Positions 36,153-44,791 of a stretch of DNA of 64,000 bases are shown here, in pieces. A program made the translations under genes and the position numbers. Below the pieces are notes generated by a model. That model had not been told where the DNA came from. It made no database searches and saw nothing but the letters and a program-made list of their open reading frames with translations. Every line of letters starts with the position of its first letter. Positions within the stretch are counted from its first letter, which is position 1. The stretch spans positions 1,922,001-1,986,000 of the forward strand of contig JAADJZ010000001.1 in assembly GCA_011032825.1 (NCBI GenBank). Direction: 5' to 3'. Source of the stretch: Massariosphaeria phaeospora (lineage: Eukaryota > Ascomycota > Dothideomycetes > Pleosporales).

Positions 36153-37076
36153 ATGGCTTGTCATGTACGTGGCATATCGAAGGCTCATTTTATTCGCCAT
36201 CATCTTAAGCCTCTCACATGTCCTATCTGCACGGATACCTTAGGTGGAGATCACGTTCCGGTCCAGGTCTCAAATCATCCGACCTGCGGCCACATCTTCG
36301 GTGAAGAATGCATTCGGACCTGGGTGCGCTCGAAGAATGGGCAAGCTCATACTTGTCCAATTTGTCGAGCCGCACTCTTCAGGCCTTTGGAAACTAGCAG
36401 TAGCGAAAACGAGAACGGAGACCCCAGCTATCGACCAAGCCCTTCGACGGCTCGAAGTCTTCATGCTCTACACTGTGAGCTGCCTCGCCGATCAGCACGA
36501 ATCGCTAGAAGCGGACAACCAGATCGAATAGGCCACACATTTACCATCGATGTTCGTGGGTTTGTCCGAAGTCTCTGGGCTAGGACCTGGCATCTGGTCG
36601 ATGGCTTCATATCGTCGAGACCCGGAAACAAGATCACCACTAGAAGACTTGAGGAGGTCATCCAAGACCTCTACCCTCGCGACATCACGAATTCGGCATT
36701 GTTGGACCGCCTTACGCTTTCTGCGCGTGCCATGGTCCGTCACCATAAGCGCAATGGTATGTTTAAGAACGCAGCAGATTTGGAGCAGTATCTGAACGAC
36801 GTCTCGGTCGCCTTGTCTACAGCAGACAACTTTCCATCTCCTGTGGGAAAGATGAGTCGGAAACGAAGAAGATCGTGTATTGCACCCATGGACACCGGTG
36901 AAAAGGTTATGAGTTGTGCGCAAAAGATTTTTCATACCTTTCTCGTAGTTCTGGAGTCAGATTCGCTGTGGCACGCCGAACGAAAACGGATACACTTAGA
37001 CCAGGATAGTTGGCATCATCACTGTCTTGTATTTTCTCCTTACCAGCTTACTAGCCTCTCATTCCCTTCAAGCTAG
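36153..37076 (+). CDS. RING-finger protein, paralogue B of a local family
   Basis: A single exon of 307 residues from ATG 36153 (MACHVRG). The open frame extends upstream to 36057 without homologous sequence. RING at 23-71: C23-x2-C26, C45-x-H47, C53, C68-x2-C71, in the CGHIFGEEC form with a complete CPIC end. The shared C-terminal domain lies at ~130-215 (FVRSLWARTWHLVDGF, TTRRLEEVIQDLYPR, LTLSARAMVRHHKRNGMF). It is followed by a basic cluster (MSRKRRRS) and a tail absent from the other paralogues. Relative to paralogue A it keeps the last RING cysteine, so it is the better candidate for an active E3 ligase. It lies 0.84 kb downstream of A on the same strand, consistent with tandem duplication. 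Confidence 0.8.
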   Translation: MACHVRGISKAHFIRHHLKPLTCPICTDTLGGDHVPVQVSNHPTCGHIFGEECIRTWVRSKNGQAHTCPICRAALFRPLETSSSENENGDPSYRPSPSTARSLHALHCELPRRSARIARSGQPDRIGHTFTIDVRGFVRSLWARTWHLVDGFISSRPGNKITTRRLEEVIQDLYPRDITNSALLDRLTLSARAMVRHHKRNGMFKNAADLEQYLNDVSVALSTADNFPSPVGKMSRKRRRSCIAPMDTGEKVMSCAQKIFHTFLVVLESDSLWHAERKRIHLDQDSWHHHCLVFSPYQLTSLSFPSS

Positions 37077-37359
37077 TGCGAGCACGCACTAGAACATTGT
37101 TCCTCGATGTGGTTCGGTCAGGACGAACTCTCTAAGGCTACGAGAATGATTGTTTCGCACACAATGTCACAAAGAAAAGCCCAGATACCACATTTTCCAG
37201 AACAAAGACAGTCAAGATGGTTCATGAAAGCTCGAGGAGAGTTACTAAAATTAAATTCACAAGTCGGAATAGCTGCAGTATATTTACCGCATCTACTTGT
37301 CTGGTAGTTTAACTCCCATCACGTCCTATTTGCCAGCAGAACCGACCGTTCTAGTCAAC

Positions 37360-37827
37360 ATGGCCCGCCCGAACCGAGATCGAAACTACAAAACCTCGCA
37401 GGAAACAAGCCGTAATGAAATCCAACACACGCCAACGCAAAAACACGCGCACAACGACGACGACGACCCCACCCCCCGCCGCTCGAAACGCATAGCCACC
37501 ACCCTCACCACCAACAGCGACTACCCACATACGACACGCCACCCATATCCCATCGAGCATCTCGAGATATTCGCCTGCTATCTGTGGGTCGAAACCTGGC
37601 TTTTGCATAAGAACTACCAACGGAATCATAAGGCCAAGATCACCGATTTGAAGCTCCGGGAAGTAATCATCAAGGCGAATGTTTGGAGGTTCCGCTTGGA
37701 ATGGGCGGCTCTGACAAGGTTGTTGGTGGTGGCTCGGGCGATGGTAAAGAAGCATAGGGAGTATGGAGGTTTCAATGTGGAGGAGGAGTGGGGGACGTGG
37801 GGGGAGGCTATTGGTGCGCAGCTTTAG
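37360..37827 (+). CDS. RING-less paralogue C of the local family
   Basis: A single exon of 155 residues from ATG 37360 (AACATGGCC). The N-terminal 55 residues are polar and basic (DDDDPTPRRSKRIA, similar to SARIARS in paralogue B). The remainder is the shared domain: IFACYLWVETWLLHKNY, ITDLKLREVIIKANVWRFR, LTRLLVVARAMVKKHREYGGF. No RING cysteines are present in the frame or within the 283 nt separating it from gene B. The domain therefore can exist alone. If it is a dimerisation or substrate module, this short form could compete with the RING forms. That is inference; no enzymatic motif is visible. Confidence 0.75.
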   Translation: MARPNRDRNYKTSQETSRNEIQHTPTQKHAHNDDDDPTPRRSKRIATTLTTNSDYPHTTRHPYPIEHLEIFACYLWVETWLLHKNYQRNHKAKITDLKLREVIIKANVWRFRLEWAALTRLLVVARAMVKKHREYGGFNVEEEWGTWGEAIGAQL

Positions 37828-38214
37828 GTTGGGGAGTATTTTTAATCATGATATGAGGCGATCGAGCTTCAGCTTCATGCTATAATCCATCGTTAATGAG
37901 AAAGGCTCGACAGTTGAAGTTACTTTTACCAGGCCCGTCCGTAAATAGCATATTCCGTAATCTTGAGTAAAGGCAGTTAAAGCGAGAGTTTTGTTCTTAA
38001 ACCTCGAATCAGCAACAGATTTCGTGGCGGCGGTGGTCCTTTACAAGAAACTCTGCGAAACCGCGTACTCATTCACAATGCAGGGCTAGGTACGCATCAC
38101 CTTACGTTCCCGCACGTTCCGTATGCTCTTTCACCGTACCTTCAAAGAACACATAAAAGTAATTGTTCCCACCACTAATCACTGACTGCACCAGAGTTCG
38201 GAACCACCAACCCG
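37828..38214. other. Intergenic
   Basis: No supported gene; promoter of the next gene, with ACATAAAAG at about 38151-38159, ~60 nt upstream of its ATG. Confidence 0.55.
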
Positions 38215-38847
38215 ATGTCTCCCACCGACCATCCCCACACTCCACCACAAAATTCCAGCCCCAATCTCGACCGGCTGTTCGCCAAAGTTGAGCACGAGCG
38301 TTTCGAGAAGAAAAGCATGTCCACGGGTTCCCACCATGCGCAAGGTCTGGCTCTCCGGTTCAAGAACGATAAAGTCGGTAAACCACAAGGTCCAGCACCC
38401 TCCATCTTCCTCGACCTGTCTGATTCCGCGAAATCTCTCTTGTATAAGAATCTAGACCGCTTCTTCGACACTTGGACTTCCGACACCCTCCGCATCTTCG
38501 CGTCCACACCCGGAAATATTGCATCCCGCTTCTTCTGGGTTGACAATGTCCGATCGGAACTCGACATGCGCTTGTGGCACGATGAGTATCTGGGTCGCGA
38601 GGCCACTGAGAAGGAACTCGATTGGCTTGAGAACTGGGTGATGAAGCGTATTTGGCCACTCAAGGTGGCTGGGAGGTATATGGAGTATGAGCCGAAATCT
38701 CCAGCGGATGGAAGCCGGAAGGGAGGTGAGCAGAAGCAGTACAAGAAGGTCAAGGTGACGAAGATGCGACGGGCGGCTCTGCAACGAGAGATCGAGGAGG
38801 CCATGAAGCTGAAGACTTCGGTGCAATCGCAGGCCCGAGAGTCATAA
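38215..38847 (+). CDS. Orphan charged protein
   Basis: A single exon of 210 residues. The sequence is hydrophilic with folded-looking segments (SIFLDLSDSAKSLLYKNLDR, FFDTWTSDTLRIFAS, SRFFWVDNVRSELDMRLWHD, ELDWLENWVMKRIWPLKVAG). It ends in a Lys-rich tail (KKVKVTKMRRAALQREIEEA) likely to form a helix. It has no signal peptide, membrane segment, Cys cluster or motif known to me, and no clear similarity to the RING-family genes beside it. Position and size suggest another lineage-specific gene of this island. Confidence 0.65.
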   Translation: MSPTDHPHTPPQNSSPNLDRLFAKVEHERFEKKSMSTGSHHAQGLALRFKNDKVGKPQGPAPSIFLDLSDSAKSLLYKNLDRFFDTWTSDTLRIFASTPGNIASRFFWVDNVRSELDMRLWHDEYLGREATEKELDWLENWVMKRIWPLKVAGRYMEYEPKSPADGSRKGGEQKQYKKVKVTKMRRAALQREIEEAMKLKTSVQSQARES

Positions 38848-39317
38848 GATGAACACTTATATGCTCGTCCTCTGAATTATAACTCTTGCGCGCTCACAGG
38901 GACACCAATGTTGAGTTAACATCTTAGGATCCTTCCCATGGCGGTTAGGTCATTGAAGTCGTAGCCGGGTTCCTAAAGCCGGAGAGGCTGATAAGAGATT
39001 ATGGGACAGCAAATGCGAGATGGTAGAAGCAATTTATCACTTAACATTCATGTGTCTGAAGATAATGGAAGCGAAAGGAGAGGTTTCCCACGAAATGTAA
39101 CTTGCCGTGTGAATTAATAGTTGGTGGTTCGTACCGAACAGTAGCTAAGTGTGCCCCTTTATTCGAATTTTCAGGTCGTCAATTGACACAGGTCAACATA
39201 AGTGACGTAAACTGAATGGGTGCTCCGAGGTTTCCAAAGTATGGATACGATTTTCATCCCAGAAAGCCGCATCTTGAACTTGAGCTTTCCACTCAGTGTC
39301 TTTGCCTCTCTACTCTT
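38848..39317. other. Intergenic between convergent genes
   Basis: No supported gene. Its right end carries the second copy (39257-39275 and 39303-39320) of the segments seen at 35.6-35.8 kb. Confidence 0.55.
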
Positions 39318-41126
39318 TCAGGAGTTAAGAAGCGGAACTTTGGGCCCGTAAATTGCGCCGACCAGAATATCCTTCCATGCGGCCCCATATGGATACCACC
39401 TTACCAACCGCTCTCGGGAATCGAGCCAAGATTCGCCATCGTCAGTTTCCGTCTCTTCACCCTCTATCAGACTGACCAAGAACAGAGTATCCCAATCTTG
39501 ACGCAGAAACCCACCGCGGTTCTTACTGAAACGTGCCATTACCGATACGCGCGGGTATTTGCGACGCGCAAGCCAGTCGCAAAAGATGCGCAATTGAGGT
39601 TTATCGTGAGGTTCAACGACATGCTGGAGGATTAGCATCAATTGGATCCGGGATGTAATTTTGATAGATAAATCTGAGTGCCCGCGCTTGTGTAGTAGTT
39701 TGAAAAGCTTTTTGAGAGCTTTGCGGTTACGAGGCTTATTCCAGTCGTAAACTGCAAGTTCTTCAACCCAGTTCATCTTGCCGATGTATTCATAACAATC
39801 TTCAGCAGGCATGATACCGAGGTCGACGCAGAAAGATTTAACGAGCCCAAGATTCCGTGAAGGCATGTTCTCAACGTGCTGAAGCATCTCGAACAACTCG
39901 CCAGTAACGTAGAATTGGTTGAGACTGTAGAAGGTACGATGGGCCATCTTCCCGAAATTGCGACTCACCCGGAAGAGGCAGTCCGGAAGCCGCTCGCACA
40001 TACAGGTAGTCGATATTGTTTCCTTGTAGTTCGAATGGCAGAGGCAGCTGGCAAAGTTGCTCGTGTTACAAGTTCCGCAACAGCCGCCGATGAGAGGACG
40101 AGGTCTTTCTTCGACTCGAATCCATAGGATGTCCACTCGATCCATACCTAATGAGTGAGGTGTGATGACTAGGCCAGTGTGAGACAGAACGTTCATTTGA
40201 AGCTCGTACGGAAGACGCTCAAAAGGGAACGATGAATCCGGAGGGCTTTCCGTGGACGCTGGTTGCGAGCTGGTACATTGACGCACTGTTTCGTGTAGGG
40301 TTCTTGTAAGCCCCTGACTATGTCGGACGTAGGCTCCCATGCTAAGACGTAGGTGCTGTACCCGGATTTTGCTGAGAGCACCAAGCATCCTCTGCGTAGC
40401 GTTTAGGTCTATAGCGCAACTCTCGAACGTCAGAGTAAGGGAGTCTCTATGAGCTCGCTGCAGAGTTGAGCATACTTGAACCCAGCGCGTTTGGAGCATG
40501 TCGTAGTAGGCGTAGTCATAGACAGCATAATCCCAGCTGTTTTTCCGAGGAGATTCTCGGACCCAGGTGGTATCACTATAGAAGACGTGGAGGTTGCGTA
40601 TGGCAGCCAACGTCTCAGGGCGAAGCCGGAGGAAGTAATCGGTCGCGTGTTGGTCCCATGTGTTCAAGCAGATAGTGTTCTCCCCATACAGTATCTTCGT
40701 GCCCTCCAAGTTGAGCCTCCTGCACACGAGTAGTACTGTAAGGGGAAACGGCGGGTGCTCGCACCAAGGTTCGTAGGAAATTTGACCAAAAGCTTCCACG
40801 TCACACGAGTTATCGTCTAAAGGAAGAAAACGCTCATGCCGCAGTCTGCATTCGATGCCACAGGGCTGTAATGGACGATTCCCCCTTCGATAATAACCAT
40901 GCGCTAAGCTGGCTTGGGGCATAGCAATGAAGGGCTGCTTGTTGCACCTCCTGTTGAAGCCGCCTGTTTCCCGAAGGCGTCCCAGTCTCCCGCGCTCTTT
41001 CAAAATGCTTGTTGGACATGGTCGCAATAAGCCTATCTGGCGAAGAAGTAATCGGAGAATGCCATCCGGTAAGTTAAGGAGACAGGACTGCTGCTGTTGT
41101 GTTGAGTTTCCGAACTCCATGCTCAC
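39318..41126 (-). CDS. Double F-box-like protein
   Basis: A single exon of 602 residues. Two halves share one layout. Half 1 has an F-box-like helix (LLNLPDGILRLLLRQIGLL), a Cys/His/aromatic stretch, then FPLTVLLVCRRLNLEGTKIL with YGENTICL. Half 2 has FPFERLPYELQMNVLSHTGL, a Cys-rich stretch (CCGTCNTSNFASCLC), then LPDCLFRVSRNFGKMAHRTF with YSLNQFYV. This 'LP.E+...IL, Cys-rich, L..VSR.....+ FYS.N.F' pattern is one I associate with expanded F-box-like families of Dothideomycetes, where they are thought to recruit substrates to SCF-type ligases. Here the module occurs twice. The C-terminal 150 residues are charged with no motif. Upstream are two tandem TATA-containing segments. Confidence 0.8.
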   Translation of the reverse strand: MSMEFGNSTQQQQSCLLNLPDGILRLLLRQIGLLRPCPTSILKERGRLGRLRETGGFNRRCNKQPFIAMPQASLAHGYYRRGNRPLQPCGIECRLRHERFLPLDDNSCDVEAFGQISYEPWCEHPPFPLTVLLVCRRLNLEGTKILYGENTICLNTWDQHATDYFLRLRPETLAAIRNLHVFYSDTTWVRESPRKNSWDYAVYDYAYYDMLQTRWVQVCSTLQRAHRDSLTLTFESCAIDLNATQRMLGALSKIRVQHLRLSMGAYVRHSQGLTRTLHETVRQCTSSQPASTESPPDSSFPFERLPYELQMNVLSHTGLVITPHSLGMDRVDILWIRVEERPRPLIGGCCGTCNTSNFASCLCHSNYKETISTTCMCERLPDCLFRVSRNFGKMAHRTFYSLNQFYVTGELFEMLQHVENMPSRNLGLVKSFCVDLGIMPAEDCYEYIGKMNWVEELAVYDWNKPRNRKALKKLFKLLHKRGHSDLSIKITSRIQLMLILQHVVEPHDKPQLRIFCDWLARRKYPRVSVMARFSKNRGGFLRQDWDTLFLVSLIEGEETETDDGESWLDSRERLVRWYPYGAAWKDILVGAIYGPKVPLLNS

Positions 41127-41200
41127 ATCGGCGAAGCCTCAGGTTCGATGATAGGAGAGGGGAAGCACGCTGATGCTACCACCTGGACGCGTGATGATTT

Positions 41201-41222
41201 TGTGCGTGTGTGTGTGTGTGTG
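41201..41222. repeat. (TG)n microsatellite
   Basis: TGTGCG followed by eight TG units, 75-96 nt upstream of the F-box-like start codon. Confidence 0.9.
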
Positions 41223-41246
41223 AAGAGATGAGGGAGGACGAAAGAA

Positions 41247-41460
41247 GAGAAGATTTTATAGGAGTTATCTTGACGAGCCATGGTTCTGAGAGCTCCACAA
41301 AACGGCCACCCATTCAGTTGACGCTGAAACCAAATGTGGCTCCGCTCAGAGCCCGCGAAAACTGGATGAAGAAGCGAAGATTTTATAGGCGCCATTTTGA
41401 CGAACTTCCACAGAACGAACCATCCACTCATCTCACGCTGAAAACAAATAAGGGTGCTCG
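41247..41460 (-). promoter_or_regulatory. Duplicated TATA-containing promoter segment
   Basis: Two diverged direct copies start near 41247 and 41374. On the minus strand each carries CCTATAAAATCTTC (41249-41262 and 41376-41389), a good TATA box for the gene starting at 41126. The copies share further blocks: TTGACGA, CCACA(A/G)AACG, C(C/A)ATTCAG/CCACTCAT, ACGCTGAAA and AAACAAAT. The spacing is about 127 nt. Confidence 0.7.
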
Positions 41461-41885
41461 TAAAAACTTTTTGTCTTGATGACACGGGACGGGTTCTGTT
41501 CACATCCCTGGTTCGCGCTAACACGTAGACGGCTAGTCAACTCGTCACACATCGGTTGCAAATTCTCAACCAACTTACCTCACTTCGACGAGCCACCAAT
41601 CTCTTCTATCCTACTACAAACAACGCCGACAATATCGAGTACCTTCTGATGTATGTGGAACAGCCGTCATTAGCTTTTCCGAAATCGCTGACCTATCAAG
41701 TCGCATAGAAAAGGAGAAAAGAGTACAAGCCCTTGCTGGAACATCGCTTTCAGCATAAACGTATGAGGGACGAAATCTATGCGCTGGATAATACAGGTGG
41801 CGCCTCCCAAGCCGCATCCCCGCTGGCGGACTTCGCTTCCGACGCGCACCTAGGTGAACCTACCCTCCCTCTCCTTCACAAATCA

Positions 41886-42146
41886 TATCTGGACATTAGC
41901 CAGTATGCTGGATACAGCAGGGGTTTGCAAAGATATAGGTATGCTACATCCCTACTGCCAAAAAATCCTACACTGTCAAGAGGATCATCTGATGTCTCTG
42001 TAACTTTCGCTGCAGCATCGTCCTATCTAGACATTAGCTAGTATGCTAGATACAGCAGGGCTTTGAAAAGATACAGGTAATCCGTGTCCCTACTGCTAAA
42101 ACTCGTACACTGTCAAGAGGATCATCTAAGGTCTATGCAACTTCCT
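41886..42146. repeat. 138-nt tandem duplication with RIP-like differences
   Basis: Copy 1 starts at 41886 (TATCTGGACATTAGCCAG) and copy 2 at 42024 (TATCTAGACATTAGCTAG). They stay alignable for about 120 nt, including ACACTGTCAAGAGGATCATCT, which is identical in both. At least seven differences are CpA/TpA or TpG/TpA exchanges, in both directions between the copies. Confidence 0.85.
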
Positions 42147-44647
42147 CATCACGACAATGGATCATACCTTCTTAGCGGCACGACTCCAACTTCCCGCTCA
42201 CCATACCCCTGCATGATCCGCGTGCCAGACCACTTCTCTGGCAACCTCAAATCGTAATCAATCAACCAGCCAGTCAGCATGATTCCAATAGCAGTCTGAA
42301 TAACAACCTACAAAAGCCGTCCCATTAGCCTTTCCGCCACGATCGACCTCGCTTATCGCCTTGCGCCTCCTGGCCCACACGATCCCCTCGATCCAAATGC
42401 CCACGACATTCCTTGCTTGCAAGACTTCTCAACCCTAAAGTAAACTTCGATCATGTCGCTTGTTTTGAATACGGCCAGGGCATCCCTAGACGCAGTGCAA
42501 GCTCGCCCTCTTAGGCAAATAATTGAGTGCTTGCGGGTCTTCTAGTTTGCCAGCTGTGTCGTCGCTGTGCTGCTCACCATGAGACTACGGTGGTATGTGC
42601 ATATTACTTTTGATAATTAGGAGAACCGTCGTAGTTGACGTACGTTGTTATTTTCGGAAACGTGGTTCAGGTTTGTATAAGGGTGTAGCGGTAGATGCAC
42701 TCACTCGCGCTCTCGAAGCCACCGAGATCCAGTACGCGCCGAATACTCTCTCAGTGGCAATCTATCCTTTATACTGCGCGGAATTTAACATGACGTGTAC
42801 ATGTACACATCCCCCGTCCTTTATACTTTCCCAACCCCTAGCTACACCTCGACCCCATGCCGCCCTCATACCACGCAACAAACCCACCTTCCAAATCCGC
42901 ATTTAAGGCCCTACAACGCAACGTTGCAGTCCTTAGCGCGCACAACACACCGCACGTAGGGTTTCCGCCCTGCCCTGCAACTAAACTCGTCGGTCGGGAC
43001 ATTGTTCCAGGCAGCGGCAGCATAACATCGCCCCTCGCACTTTCCGAAACAAACGACACAACACAACCTAATGCATGTTAACTCTTTCTATACACCTCAC
43101 TTCAAAACCCGGCACTCAGCCTTCCTACAGGCCCCTCCGCCCCGCATTCCTCCAACCTCCCTCCCCCGAAACCAACTACCGACATCATGCACCTCCCCCA
43201 AAGAGAAACAAACACATTTCGTTTTGTTTCGTTTCGTTTTCGTCAGGGTTAGGGTTGGTATTACATCATTCATCATCTGATGATCGGCGACATAAATGTG
43301 CCGTACGTAGCGTGTGTGGCTGTGGCTGTGCCTGCAAATCATCATCCTTACGGAAGCGTTCGGCTTCGGCAAATCGCTTGCCGAACTTCTGAAACATGTT
43401 TGTTTGTGTTGGCGCATGGGATGGAACGTGGGGCTCGGGAAAAATGAAGGATGCGGCTTGGCTGCTGCTGCGCCAGGGTTTCGTCGATTACGGTCCGAAT
43501 AGAGTTAGGATTTGGGCGGGCTGTTGGGATTGGAACAGACAGCGACAACACTGGAGGAAGTGCATGGCGTGTGCGGAGCTGTAATCGTGGCTATGGGCAA
43601 GACACGCCGAGATTGGTGTTAGAGCGTGTGCGGCACTCACACATGGACGGTTCAAGTATGGTAGAAGTTGAGACTTGGAGATGTAGATAGTCATGATGTG
43701 AGTGAGATGAACATGACAGCCGGGACGCCTTGCTTGACCGGAAAACAGACATCCTCCTCGCTTGAAGAAACGCAACAATAAAGCTCGTCAACCGGCAAAC
43801 GGACAACAAGGCTCGTATGGAAGGAACGAGCACGCAGAACCGCAGCAGCAACAGCAACAGCCGCACAGCCGCATCAAACACCACCGCACCTACCCAGCTG
43901 CGAGCCCAGCTCACCTCGCACTTGACCAGACAGAAGGTGCCAGTACCGAGAAGTGAAGAAAAAACGGGGTCAAATCAGAGTGGCAGCCTCCACCACGCCC
44001 TAGAAAAAAAAGAAAGGAAAAAATGAGAAGACCCCCGTCCCCAAAATCCCAGCAAATCCCAAAGATTCGAGCGGAAACGGACCAATCTCCAGTGTCGGAA
44101 GTCGGAAATTGCCTTGTTGGGTATAAAGTTGCTGCACGTGAGGTATGGCGCCAGCCCGGTCCGGTTCCTCCTGCACAGCATTCGTGCCTGACCGCGTTTT
44201 GACGTGCGCAATCGCCATCCCAGCCCGCCGATAAGGACGCATCGGACCCGCGATAAGAAAGATAAAAGGATGAACCATCTGTCAGGCTACGTCAGCGAGT
44301 GTTTTACGCCAAATGAAACCTCGATAGTTGGATCAGCATGCGGTCGGCGCTCACGCTAGTTCATCTCTGTAGAATTACTCCGTAGATGAAGTGAAGGTTA
44401 CATGATGGCGCACGTGGAGGGTATAGCAGGATGGCGATATGAGGCGTTGGCCATTTCCGACGTCTGTTGCATAGGCAGGGAAAAGCGGACAGGACCAGCT
44501 GATAGCAGCGGCTGCTTCCATCGACGTACCTCGACACCCCTGCGGTGCTAGCCCTTGTTCCCCGGATTCCTGTCTGGGCTAACAGTGACTGATGTGCGAA
44601 GGTCGCGAGTCGTTGAAGCGTGGATGCGGATACGGACAAGGACGAGT

Positions 44648-44791
44648 TTATGCATCGGTTTGGATGGCTCCAGCGCCTTCGCAGGTAGAGCATTGTTGCT
44701 GGCCGCTCTTGCAGTAGGGGCAGTCCTTGCCGTTGCCGTTGCAAATGTCGCACTTGAGGGTGCCGTTGCCATGGCAGGTCGGGCACAACAT
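44648..44791 (-). CDS. Stand-alone DnaJ-type zinc-finger miniprotein
   Basis: A single short frame of 47 residues from ATG 44791 to TAA 44648. It contains four CxxC pairs at regular spacing: C3/C6, C14/C17, C24/C27, C34/C37. Each is followed by a Gly-rich turn (CPTCHGNG, CDICNGNG, CPYCKSGQ, CSTCEGAG). This is the CxxCxGxG pattern of the DnaJ Cys-rich domain, where repeats 1+4 and 2+3 each bind a zinc. No J domain or substrate-binding domain is present. The frame stays open upstream (to 45073) but that sequence is low-complexity Ser/Pro. By analogy with other small proteins of this type (plant BSD2) it could be a holdase or thiol chaperone. A metal-binding role is the alternative. It is too short for many gene finders. 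Confidence 0.65.
   Translation of the reverse strand: MLCPTCHGNGTLKCDICNGNGKDCPYCKSGQQQCSTCEGAGAIQTDA

Larger units (their letters stand above)
41127..44647. other. Long gene-poor interval with several repeats
   Basis: 3.5 kb. The left end is the duplicated promoter of the F-box-like gene. A TG microsatellite (41201-41222), a promoter-segment duplication (41247-41460) and a 138-nt tandem duplication (41886-42146) lie here. The frame at 41733-42041 contains RMRDEIYALDNTGGASQ, faintly like the 'LR..IY.LVL' start of fungal F-box-like proteins, and may be a decayed fragment. No intact gene is supported. Confidence 0.55.

Noticed and set aside
41733..42041. 102-codon frame with RMRDEIYALDN
   Set aside because: It runs into the tandem duplication and lacks a full F-box-like module. 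At most it is a decayed fragment, so it is not listed as a gene or pseudogene.
43245..43257. Telomere-like AGGGTTAGGGTTG
   Set aside because: Only two units, next to an unrelated TTTCG-rich run. This is too short to claim an interstitial telomeric repeat or chromosome end.
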